A DNA stretch of 64,000 nt. It comes from JAIBJN01 sp963842305. GTDB taxonomy: Bacteria; Actinomycetota; Thermoleophilia; Gaiellales; Gaiellaceae. The DNA is taken from the NCBI GenBank assembly GCA_963842305.1, contig CAWJFW010000002.1:1054001-1118000 (forward strand), given 5' to 3'. Each line of letters begins with the position of its first letter. Positions within the stretch are counted from its first letter, which is position 1. The translations under genes were made by a program, and so were the position numbers. The notes beneath the pieces are model-generated. The model saw only the letters and a list, made by a program, of their open reading frames with translations, had not been told where the DNA came from and ran no database searches. This document shows positions 42,704 to 50,412 of the stretch, piece after piece.

Positions 42704-43838
42704 GCACGCCGCTCTCGACCACCTCGAGGGCAGGCTCGGCGAGGAACTTGCCGTCCTTCCAGATCAGCTCGCCGTCCGCGTAGACCTCTCCTTCCTGGCG
42801 CAAGTCGCAGATCATGTCCCAGTGCAAGCCCGACGTGTTCTGTCCGCCGGTCTGCGGGAAGCCCGAGCCGAGCGCCAGGTGCATCGTGCCGCCGATCTTC
42901 TCGTCGAACAGGATGTTGCGCGTAAAGCGGTCGATCTCGTAGTTCAGACCGAACGCGAGCTCGCCGAGCACGCGCGCGCCGGCGTCCATGTCCAGGAGCG
43001 ACTGCAGATAGTCGTCGCCGCGGGCAGCCTCCGCCTGGACGACGCGTCCGCCCTCGAACCGCAGACGCACGTCCTCGACCTCGCGCCCGTGGTAGACGGC
43101 CGGGAACGTGTACCGGATCTCGCCCTCGGTCCCCGTCTCGACCGGGCTCGTAAAGACCTCCCCATCCGGCATGTTGTAGCGCCCGTCGGCGGCCAGCCAG
43201 CTGCGCCCCTCGACGTTCGCACGAAGATCGGTGTCGGGGCCGACGATGCGGAGCTCACGGACGCTGCCGAGATCGGCCGCCCGGCCCTGGAGCTCGGTCG
43301 ACACCGCGCGCCAGTGCGAGGCCGGATCCTCCTCGTGGACGTGGCACGCCGCATAGACGAAGTCCTCGTACTCGGCGAGCGACATCTCCGCTTCCTGGGC
43401 GTGCGCGTTGGTCGGATAGAGCGTGCCGCACCAGCTCATCTCCCCGTTCGAGATTCGCTCCCACCGCCGGTTAGAGAGCTTGCGCTGCGCGGCGATATAC
43501 GCGGCATGGCGAGTCGGATCGACGCGCGACAGGGCGCGCGTGTTCGTCTCCGACCAGATGGTCACGAGCGCGTCGAGCCGCTCGATCTCCTCCCACTGGA
43601 TCGGGGAGAGATACGTGAGCTGCTCGTCGGAGCCGTGGTGAAGGAGCGCCTCGCCGAGCCCCGAGAGGCTGACGTTCGTGTACGGGAGAGCGCCGGCGCG
43701 CAGGGCAGCTCCGAACAGCGCGAGAACGAGCGGCGAGCCCGCGTCGAGGCTGTCGATTCGCAGCACCTTCCCCTCGCCGAGCTGCAGCGAGTACTCGGCC
43801 AAGAGGCTGGCGAGACGCTCGACTCGGGGATCGGTCAT
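42696..43838 (-). CDS. M29 family aminopeptidase (copy 2)
   Basis: A 380-residue paralogue of the next gene downstream, colinear over its whole length: SNGEMSWCGTLYPTNAHAQE, MPDGEVFTSPVE, EKIGGTMHLALGSGFPQTGG and SGLHWDMICDLR align motif for motif, so the metal ligands are retained. The tandem pair looks like an old duplication with divergent N-termini, and perhaps different substrate preference. The ATG at 43836-43838 overlaps the DgcN-like gene stop as ATGA. Confidence 0.93.
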   Translation of the reverse strand: MTDPRVERLASLLAEYSLQLGEGKVLRIDSLDAGSPLVLALFGAALRAGALPYTNVSLSGLGEALLHHGSDEQLTYLSPIQWEEIERLDALVTIWSETNTRALSRVDPTRHAAYIAAQRKLSNRRWERISNGEMSWCGTLYPTNAHAQEAEMSLAEYEDFVYAACHVHEEDPASHWRAVSTELQGRAADLGSVRELRIVGPDTDLRANVEGRSWLAADGRYNMPDGEVFTSPVETGTEGEIRYTFPAVYHGREVEDVRLRFEGGRVVQAEAARGDDYLQSLLDMDAGARVLGELAFGLNYEIDRFTRNILFDEKIGGTMHLALGSGFPQTGGQNTSGLHWDMICDLRQEGEVYADGELIWKDGKFLAEPALEVVESGVHG

Positions 43839-44869
43839 CGGCCCCTTATACCCGAAGGCAGCGTGGCCAACACGGCGTCCAGAAGCCGGTCGGGTCCGAA
43901 ACGGACAGGGTCGTCCGTCGGAAGGCCGGTTTCCTCGGCTGTCGATGCGATCGCGGCCCGCGCTTCAGCGTCGTCGAGCCGGCCGGTATTGAGGGCAACG
44001 GCGGCGATCCGTGCCGGGCGGACCGGCAACGCGAGGCGTTCGTAGAGTTCGATCAGCTCCGGGAGCGGGATGATCGGATGGCCTGGGACCCCCTCGAGCT
44101 CGGTGTCCCCGGCGCGATGCACCAGAACGAGCGCGTGCGGCGCGCTCCCGTGGTAGAGACCGAGTGTGACGCCGGAGAACTGCGGGTGGATGATCGATCC
44201 CTGGCCCTCGACGAACAGGAGGTCGCCACGCGTGGATCCCTCGACGACGAGCCGCTCCCCCGCTCCGGCGAGGAAGTCGGAGACGACCGCGTCCACGGCG
44301 ATGCCCCAGCCGGCGATCATGATCCCGGTCTGGCCCGTCGGCACGAAGACCGAGCGGAGACCACGCGCCCGCGCCGCGCGGTCGAGCTCGACGGCCACGG
44401 TCTTCTTGCCGACGGCGCAGTCCGAGCCGACGGTGAGGACGACCGAGGCGCCGTGCGTGAGGTTCTCGCCGGTCGGGACGCTCAGGTCGCCGGGCGGACG
44501 CCGATAGTCACGGAGCTCGACTCCCCGTTCGCGAGCCAGCGAAGCGAAATCCGGATCGTCTGCGAGGAACTCGTGCATCCCTGCCTCGACGTCGAGACCG
44601 GCATCGATCGCGTCGCGCAGGATGCCGCGCCAGACTGGTGGCAGGCGTCCCCCGGCGACGGCGACGCCGACCAGGGCTACCGTCGGCTCGTACGCCAGCG
44701 CGTCGGCGACTGTCGCCACGACCGGGATCCCCTCGACGTTCTCCCCCGCGCGCGTCGAGTCGAGTACGACGACGACAGGATCGACGGCGTACCTGATGAC
44801 ACCGTAGGTCGTCTTCCCGTAGTGGTCGTCGCCCGAGTAGCCCTCAGCGAGAGCGAGATAGCGCTTCAT
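43835..44869 (-). CDS. dgcN: DUF1611 / DgcN-like protein (putative D-glutamate N-acetyltransferase)
   Basis: A 344-residue DUF1611 protein. The N-terminal Rossmann-like domain (residues 1-130) starts MKRYLALAEGYSGDDHYGKT. The C-terminal domain has a P-loop-like GSDCAVGKKT, then FVPTGQTGIMIAGWGIAVDAV and FVEGQGSIIHPQFSGVTLGL, all DUF1611 hallmarks. DgcN was described as acting with DgcA in D-glutamate catabolism, acetylating D-glutamate. The adjacent, overlapping gene is DgcA-like, which supports that reading. ATG 44867-44869 lies inside the upstream gene (26-bp overlap). Confidence 0.8.
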   Translation of the reverse strand: MKRYLALAEGYSGDDHYGKTTYGVIRYAVDPVVVVLDSTRAGENVEGIPVVATVADALAYEPTVALVGVAVAGGRLPPVWRGILRDAIDAGLDVEAGMHEFLADDPDFASLARERGVELRDYRRPPGDLSVPTGENLTHGASVVLTVGSDCAVGKKTVAVELDRAARARGLRSVFVPTGQTGIMIAGWGIAVDAVVSDFLAGAGERLVVEGSTRGDLLFVEGQGSIIHPQFSGVTLGLYHGSAPHALVLVHRAGDTELEGVPGHPIIPLPELIELYERLALPVRPARIAAVALNTGRLDDAEARAAIASTAEETGLPTDDPVRFGPDRLLDAVLATLPSGIRGR

Positions 44870-45869
44870 GCACTCCCAGTCCTGGTTCCTCCGAGGCCAG
44901 CTGAACGCCGTCGACGAACTCGACTCCCGGCCAGGGATCATCGGCGATCAGAAGATTGCCGTCGAGATCGAGGTGGTCGCAGAGGCTTCCGATCTGGGCT
45001 GCAGCCGCGATCCCGAGGCCCGACTCGATCATGCACCCGAGCATGACGCCGAGCCCGAGCGCCCGCGCTGCGTGGGCCATGCGCACGGCCTCCCGGATAC
45101 CCCCGCTCTTCGCGAGCTTGATGTTGATGCCGTGCGCCCGCCGGGCGCAGTCGGCAACGGTCGCCAAGGTGTGCACATCCTCGTCCACGTAGATCGGGAG
45201 TGACGACTCCCGCTTCAGCCGCTCGCCCTCGGGGTCGCCCGCGGGCAGCGGCTGCTCGACGTACTGGACTCCGAGCACGGCCAGCTGCGGGATGGCCTCG
45301 AGCGCTTCGTCGGCGTCCCAGTACTCGTTTACGTCCACCTGCAACGGCAGGTCGGTGACGCCCCGCACGGCCTGCACTCGGGCGACGTCGAGCCCGTCGC
45401 GCCCGCCGAGCTTGAGCTTCAGACGCCGAAAGCGCGGGTCGGTGCGCTCCGCGCGGGCGGCCATGTCATCGGGGTCGCCGAGCCAGATCGTCCATGATGT
45501 CGGAGGCCCGCCCGGTGCGAGGCCTAGCAGCCGCCACGCCGGCTGGCCGACTAGCTTGCCGCACAGATCGTGGAGCGCAGCGTCGAGGGCCGCCTTCGCG
45601 GCGTGGTTGCCCGGGAGCTCTTCGATCCGGCTCTCGATCGCCTCGAGAGCGAACGGCGCGTCGCCCAGCAAGTGGGACGCCTCATCCAGGAACGCCTCGG
45701 CATCCGGGACGCTCTCGCCATAGTGCGCCTGGGGCTGGGCCTCGCCGAAGCCGCTGACGCCGCCGTGAGCGACCTCGACCCAGAGGACGTCCTCCGCGAC
45801 GCTCGTCTCGCGAGAGATCCGGAAGGGCTCCGCCAGGCGGAGCGTCGCTCGGCGATGGGTCAGCCTCAC
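44844..45869 (-). CDS. dgcA: Enolase-superfamily epimerase, DgcA / dipeptide-epimerase type
   Basis: A 341-residue muconate-lactonising-enzyme-subgroup protein. The catalytic Lys pair is in RLKLKLGG (KxK), metal ligands are in VDVNEYW, VEQPL and YVDEDVH, and the second catalytic lysine is in NIKLAKSGG. Relatives are L-Ala-D/L-Glu epimerases; DgcA members racemise N-acetyl-glutamate. Overlap with a DgcN-like gene favours the second role, but dipeptide epimerisation fits the downstream aminopeptidases equally well. The GTG start (45867-45869) follows TAGTGT by 7 nt. Confidence 0.85.
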   Translation of the reverse strand: MRLTHRRATLRLAEPFRISRETSVAEDVLWVEVAHGGVSGFGEAQPQAHYGESVPDAEAFLDEASHLLGDAPFALEAIESRIEELPGNHAAKAALDAALHDLCGKLVGQPAWRLLGLAPGGPPTSWTIWLGDPDDMAARAERTDPRFRRLKLKLGGRDGLDVARVQAVRGVTDLPLQVDVNEYWDADEALEAIPQLAVLGVQYVEQPLPAGDPEGERLKRESSLPIYVDEDVHTLATVADCARRAHGINIKLAKSGGIREAVRMAHAARALGLGVMLGCMIESGLGIAAAAQIGSLCDHLDLDGNLLIADDPWPGVEFVDGVQLASEEPGLGVHEALSRSR

Positions 45870-45875
45870 CCCCGG

Positions 45876-45882
45876 TACACTA
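45876..45882. promoter_or_regulatory. Shared symmetric -10 heptamer, dgcA / tRNA-Arg
   Basis: TACACTA reads TACACT on the plus strand, 10 nt before the tRNA 5' end, and TAGTGT on the minus strand, 7 nt before the dgcA GTG. One heptamer could start transcription both ways. No clear -35 boxes. Confidence 0.5.
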
Positions 45883-45891
45883 CGGCTCTCC

Positions 45892-45964
45892 GCGTCTGTA
45901 GCTCAGGGGATAGAGCGCGCGCCTCCGGAGCGCGAGGTCGCAGGTTCGATTCCTGCCAGGCGCA
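45892..45964 (+). tRNA. tRNA-Arg (anticodon CCG)
   Basis: A 73-nt cloverleaf without encoded CCA. Acceptor arms GCGTCTG/CAGGCGC pair over 7 bp (one G-U). The D-arm is GCTCAGGGGATAGAGC. The anticodon stem CGCGC/GCGCG encloses the loop CTCCGGA, giving anticodon CCG at positions 34-36. The variable loop is 5 nt, and the T-arm is GCAGG-TTCGATT-CCTGC. It decodes CGG, a common arginine codon in this GC-rich DNA. No integrase or repeated tRNA fragment is seen next to it. Confidence 0.97.
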
Positions 45965-45970
45965 TGCGTC

Positions 45971-46447
45971 TTAGCACTGATCCGTCTCTCGGAAGAAGAG
46001 GTCGGCGATCGCCCTCAGGCCTCTCGCCCGGTGCAGGGTGTTCGTCGCGAAGTCGTAGCGCCCGGGCTTCCAGGTTCCGTCCGGGCACGCCATGCCTGCA
46101 TCCAACGCGCGCAGCTGGAAGCCGAGGTTCGGCCCGCCTTCCGCACAGTTCTCCACCAGTCCCGACACCTGATCGCCAAACCCCTGCCCCGACTGACCGC
46201 GTGTCCGGGTGATCTCGATCTTGACCGTGAGCCTGCGACGCGTGGTGCACGACTGCGACTCGTTGATCCAGCCGCCCATCATCTCCACCCGCCTGTTGCT
46301 GACGAGGACGCTGCTGCTGACCGTGAGCTGGCCGTCCCTGGCACTCGCGAATGTGCCGGGGTCTTCCGCGGCCGACGCTCCCGGAGCGGCGGCGAGCATC
46401 GCCAACCCGGCCACGCACAGCACGAGAACTCCTCGGGCTCTCGTCAT
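45971..46447 (-). CDS. Secreted protein of unknown function
   Basis: A 158-residue protein with a clear Sec signal peptide: basic MTRARG, a hydrophobic core, and AGASAAE-type cleavage near residue 27 (PGASA/AED). The mature part has three cysteines (SQSCTTRRR, VENCAEGG, GMACPDG) plus a C-terminal cysteine, which could form two disulphides outside the cell. I do not recognise the family. The start is supported by AAGGGAG upstream of ATG 46445-46447. Confidence 0.7.
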   Translation of the reverse strand: MTRARGVLVLCVAGLAMLAAAPGASAAEDPGTFASARDGQLTVSSSVLVSNRRVEMMGGWINESQSCTTRRRLTVKIEITRTRGQSGQGFGDQVSGLVENCAEGGPNLGFQLRALDAGMACPDGTWKPGRYDFATNTLHRARGLRAIADLFFRETDQC

Positions 46448-46581
46448 GGTCTCTCCCTTCGCTTCGTGGGCTCGCCGGCGACTGTACGCCTCGTCCCGAA
46501 TTCGCGCCAGAGGTCCCGCAGAGGGGTTGCGGCTAGAATCACGTACTTCGGAGATGCAACTGGACGACCCGCTGAGTACCC

Positions 46582-47571
46582 ATGGCACGGCCCACGCTCC
46601 CACGCCTTCGGCGAGGACGAGCCCGCGGCGATGCGGGCGACGTCGTCGAGCGGACCGAGCCGCGCGTCTCCGAGCTCTCCGCTGACGGGCTGAGCTGGGT
46701 TCATGCCGAGCGGCCGGGTGCGCTCGAGGTCGCGTACCTCGCCGAGCGCTTCGGCTTCCACGAGCTCGACATCGAGGACGTCCTCTCCAAGCGGCAGCGG
46801 CCGAAGATCGACGAGTACCCGGACTACCTGTTCGTCGTCCTGCACTTCCCCTTCTACGACAAGAGCGTGCGCCGCCTGAACGCGGCCGAGCTCGACGTCT
46901 TCCTCGGCCAGGACTTCCTGATCACGCTCCCGAACGCCGGGCTCCTCCCCGTCGCGCACCTCTTCCGGCGCTGCGAGGACGACGTCGAGCTGCGGCAGGA
47001 GCTCTTCCGAGGTTCGGGCTACCTGCTCTATCACGTCCTCGACGACCTCTTCGACTACTGCTTCCCGATCCTCGACAAGATCGGGGCCAAGCTCGACCAG
47101 ATCGAGCCCGCCATCTTCGAAGAGCGCTCCGAGGACGTCGTCCGCGACATCTCGAATGCGAAGCAGGAGATCATCGCCTACCGCAAGATCATCAAGCCCG
47201 AGCGCGCGACGCTTCGCATGCTCGAGCGGTCGACCGAGCGCTTCCTCCCGGAGGACCTCGACCTCTACTTCGACGACATCGTCGACGCGGCCGAGCGCAT
47301 CTGGGACCTCCTGGACAACTACAAGGAGGTCATCGAGGGGCTCGAGTCGTCCAACGAGTCGTTCATCTCGCACAAGCAGCAGTACCGGCTCCAGCTCCTG
47401 ACGGTGGTCACGGTGATCCTGCTGCCTCTGACGCTGGTAACGGGCCTCTTCGGCATGAACGTGGGCGTGCCCGGCGAAGGCGAGCTCGAGGGGTTCTGGG
47501 TGATCGTCAGCGCGATGGCGATCCTGGGCCTCGGGCTGCTCGCGCTCTTCCGCTGGCGCCGCTGGCTGTGA
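46582..47571 (+). CDS. corA: CorA family divalent-cation transporter (GMN type)
   Basis: A 329-residue Mg2+/Co2+ channel subunit with a large cytoplasmic N-terminal domain (VLSKRQRPKIDEYPDYLFVVL), long helices, and two C-terminal transmembrane helices. The selectivity motif is intact: TGLFGMNVG. It ends with a basic RWRRWL tail inside the cell. It is translationally coupled (GTGA) to a second CorA. A TAGAAT hexamer at 46534-46539 is a possible -10, leaving a leader of about 35 nt. Confidence 0.93.
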   Translation: MARPTLPRLRRGRARGDAGDVVERTEPRVSELSADGLSWVHAERPGALEVAYLAERFGFHELDIEDVLSKRQRPKIDEYPDYLFVVLHFPFYDKSVRRLNAAELDVFLGQDFLITLPNAGLLPVAHLFRRCEDDVELRQELFRGSGYLLYHVLDDLFDYCFPILDKIGAKLDQIEPAIFEERSEDVVRDISNAKQEIIAYRKIIKPERATLRMLERSTERFLPEDLDLYFDDIVDAAERIWDLLDNYKEVIEGLESSNESFISHKQQYRLQLLTVVTVILLPLTLVTGLFGMNVGVPGEGELEGFWVIVSAMAILGLGLLALFRWRRWL

Positions 47572-48530
47572 GCGCACGCCTCGTCGCGCCTTCCGCGCCG
47601 CAGTTGGAGGCGGCCGAGCTTTCCGGGGCTCTCGAAGACCTCCTGGCGAAGGGCACATATTTCTGGCTCGACCTCAGCGACCCGAGCCACGAGGAATTCG
47701 AGATGCTCCGCACGAGGTTCGGCTTTCACCCACTCGCCGTCGAGGACTCGGAGCACTTCGGGCAGCGGCCCAAAGCCGACGACTACGAGGACTTCGTCTT
47801 CCTGGTCCTCTACGGGTATGCGCCAGACGAGGACGGCCTCGTCGAGGTGCACTGCTTCTACTCCGAGCACTTCCTGGTGACGGTGCGGCGCGACGAATCG
47901 CCGGCGATCGAGGGCCTTTCCTCGCAGTTTCGCAAGGAGCCGACCCGCTGTCCCCAGGGCGCGCTTCTCCTCCACCAGGTGCTAGACCGCCTCGTGGACG
48001 ACTTTTTCCCCGCCCTCGAGGCGTTCGACACACGCCTGGATCTGATCGAGGAGCACATGTTCGCCTCCCCGAAACCCGAGCACCTCCAGGACGCCTTCCG
48101 AATCAAGCGCCGTCTGGTAAGCCTCCGTCGTGTCATAGCCCCGCAGCGGGACCTCGTAGGGCGGATCGTCAGCGGGAGCGCCGAGCTTCCGGGGATGACA
48201 CAGGAGGCGGAGCGCTACTTCCGCGACGTCTACGACCACCTGATCAGGCTGACGGAGGAGGTGGACGGGGGCCGGGAGCTTTCGACCTCCACGATCGACG
48301 CGTATCTCTCGACGTCCTCGAATCGCCTGAACGTCACGACGAAGCAGCTGACGGTGATTGCGACGATCTTCCTGCCGCTCTCGTTCATCACAGGCTTTTT
48401 CGGGCAGAACTTCTCTTGGATGGTCGACGAGGTCTCGAGCTGGCAGGCGTTTGTGCTCCTCGGCCTCGGTCTCGAGCTCCTCACGGTGATCGCGCTCGTC
48501 GTTCTCTTCCGCCTGCGGGGATGGTTTTGA
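47568..48530 (+). CDS. CorA family transporter variant (GQN motif)
   Basis: A 320-residue CorA paralogue with the same layout: cytoplasmic domain (VEDSEHFGQRPKADDYEDFVF), a long helical stalk and two C-terminal helices. The normally invariant GMN is GQN here (ITGFFGQNFSWM), so ion selectivity or function may differ from the upstream gene. GxN variants exist in the wider CorA/ZntB superfamily. The GTG start at 47568-47570 overlaps the first corA stop (GTGA), so the two subunits are made together and might form mixed pentamers. Confidence 0.9.
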   Translation: MSARLVAPSAPQLEAAELSGALEDLLAKGTYFWLDLSDPSHEEFEMLRTRFGFHPLAVEDSEHFGQRPKADDYEDFVFLVLYGYAPDEDGLVEVHCFYSEHFLVTVRRDESPAIEGLSSQFRKEPTRCPQGALLLHQVLDRLVDDFFPALEAFDTRLDLIEEHMFASPKPEHLQDAFRIKRRLVSLRRVIAPQRDLVGRIVSGSAELPGMTQEAERYFRDVYDHLIRLTEEVDGGRELSTSTIDAYLSTSSNRLNVTTKQLTVIATIFLPLSFITGFFGQNFSWMVDEVSSWQAFVLLGLGLELLTVIALVVLFRLRGWF

Positions 48531-49003
48531 GGCAGCTCTGGGCCCCGTGGCGCCTGGAGTACATCCAGGGCGCGGACCAGCAGGAGGGCTGCGTCTTCTG
48601 CCGCGCCGCCGACGCCGACGACGAGGCGGCCCTCGTCGTTCACCGCGGTGAGCACGCCTTCGTTCTCCTGAACCGTTACCCCTACGCGTCGGGACACGTG
48701 ATGGTCGCGCCGTACCGGCACGAGGGGGCGTTCGGAGCGCTCAGGTCCGAGGAGGCGCTCGAGATCCACCATCTGAGCGCGACAGCGATCGGCGTGCTCG
48801 AACAGGTCATGGCACCTCAGGGCTTCAACCTCGGGTGGAATCTCGGCCGGGTCGCGGGAGCCGGAATCGTGGATCACGTGCACGAGCACGTCGTTCCGCG
48901 CTGGGGCGGGGACACGAATTTCATGCCCGTTCTCGGCGACGTCAAGGTGATGCCGGAGGCGCTCGACGCGACTCGGCGTAAACTCGCCGAGGCATGGCCC
49001 TAG
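48521..49003 (+). CDS. HIT family hydrolase
   Basis: A 160-residue histidine-triad protein. N-terminal LRQLWAPWRLEYI and CVFCRA (a partial zinc CxxC) match the AP4A-hydrolase/phosphorylase-like branch. The triad is HVHEHVVPRW near residues 127-136. It probably hydrolyses dinucleoside polyphosphates or nucleotidyl adducts. ATG 48521-48523 lies within the corA end; TTG 48527-48529, overlapping its stop as TTGA, is an alternative. It overlaps the phosphomannomutase start by 10 bp. Confidence 0.92.
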   Translation: MVLRQLWAPWRLEYIQGADQQEGCVFCRAADADDEAALVVHRGEHAFVLLNRYPYASGHVMVAPYRHEGAFGALRSEEALEIHHLSATAIGVLEQVMAPQGFNLGWNLGRVAGAGIVDHVHEHVVPRWGGDTNFMPVLGDVKVMPEALDATRRKLAEAWP

Positions 49004-50353
49004 AGCCGAAGGTCTTCAAGGCATACGACGTCCGAGGGATCTATCCGGCCGAGCTCGACGAGGCCGGCGCCTACGCGATAGGTCGCGCCTACGCCGAGCA
49101 GTTCGAGCCCAAGACGATCGCGGTCGGCCGGGACATGCGGCTCTCGTCGCCCACGATGCATGAGGCGTTCGTTCGCGGGGCGGCAGAAGCGGGCGCGGAA
49201 GTCATCGACATCGGGATGATCGGGACCGAGATGCTCTACTACGCCGTCGGCGAGCTCGGGCTCGACGGCGGCGCCACGATCACCGCATCCCACAATCCGA
49301 AGGAGTACACGGGCGCGAAGATCGTGCGCCGAGGCGCGCTTCCGGTCGGCTCCGACTCCGGGCTCCTCGACATCCGCGACCGCGCGCTCTCCATCACGAA
49401 CGAGCCCCCCGGCGGGGCGGCAGCCGCGGGGGGCGCCGAGTCGCGGAACGTGTATCCGGGCTTCGTCGACAAGGTGCTGTCGTTCGTCGATCCGGAGTCC
49501 GTCCGCCCCCTGCGCGTCGTGATCGACGCCGCGAACGGCATGGGCGGCGAGATGCTGCCGCCGATCCTCGAGCGCCTTCCCGTGCGGGCTGTTCCCTGCT
49601 TCTTCGAACCGGACGGCAGCTTCCCCAACCACCAGCCGAACCCGCTCCTCGTCGAGAACCGCCAGTTCATCATCGCCAAGGTCAAGGAGGAGGGAGCAGA
49701 CCTCGGGATCGCCTTCGACGGTGACGCCGACCGCTGCTTCTTCGTGGACGACACCGGCGAGTTCGTCCCCGGAGACTTCGTGACGACGCTGCTCGCCGAG
49801 TCGATGCTGGAGAAGGAGCCGGGCGGCACGATCATCTACGACGTTCGGGCGAGCTGGGCCGTGCGGGATGCCGTCGAGCGCCTCGGGGGCACCGCGGTGA
49901 TGGGCCGCGTCGGCCACGCCTTCATCAAGATCCGGATGCGCGAGGTCGACGCCGATGTTCGCCGGCGAGGTCAGCGGCCACTACTACTTCCGCGACTTCT
50001 ACCAGGCCGACTCAGGCACGATCCCGGCGCTCCTGATGCTCGAGCTGATCTCGCGGCGCGGGCAGAGCCTGTCCGAGCTCCTCCGCCCGCTGCGCGAGCG
50101 CTACTTCATCACCGGCGAGATCAACACACCCGTCGCCGACGTTGCGCTCACACTCCAGCGACTCAAGGAGCACTTCTCCGGTCAGGGTGAGGTCTCGCAC
50201 CTCGACGGCATCTCGATCACCGCCGACGACTGGCATCTCAACGTCCGGCCCTCGAACACCGAGCCGCTCCTCCGGCTCAACCTCGAGGCCCTCGAGCCCA
50301 CCCTCATGGAACGCAAGCGGGACGAGGCCCTGGCCGTCATCTCCGGCTCCTGA
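48994..50353 (+). pseudogene. manB: Phosphomannomutase/phosphoglucomutase, split by a +1 frameshift
   Basis: An alpha-D-phosphohexomutase that, corrected, would be about 452 residues, the normal size. The first frame (48994 to about 49953) has the phosphoserine loop TASHNPKEYTGAKIV and the Mg loop FDGDADRCFF. It should continue with FAGEVSGHYYF (sugar binding) and RPSNTEPLLRL (phosphate binding), but these lie in another frame from 49955 to 50353. One extra base near 49954 (GCC-G-ATG) explains it. Both halves are well conserved, so this is a recent mutation, a sequencing/assembly error, or less likely a programmed shift. Unshifted, the first frame ends at 50190 with unrelated sequence. Confidence 0.9.
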
Positions 50354-50365
50354 CGTCGAAGACGA

Positions 50366-50393
50366 CGAGGGCGGGGCCGAAGCCCCGCCCTCG
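50366..50393. terminator. Bidirectional terminator-like hairpin
   Basis: A perfect 12-bp GC-rich stem (50366-50377 with 50382-50393) closed by a CGAA loop, placed between the converging phosphomannomutase and carboxypeptidase genes. There is only a weak T-run on either side, so it may rely on Rho or serve as a bidirectional 3' end. Confidence 0.65.
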
Positions 50394-50412
50394 CGACGTT
50401 CGCTCCTCGAGC

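Noticed and set aside
45892..45990. Possible integration site at tRNA-Arg
   Set aside because: No integrase, no repeat of the tRNA 3' end, and neighbouring genes match the rest of the window in composition.
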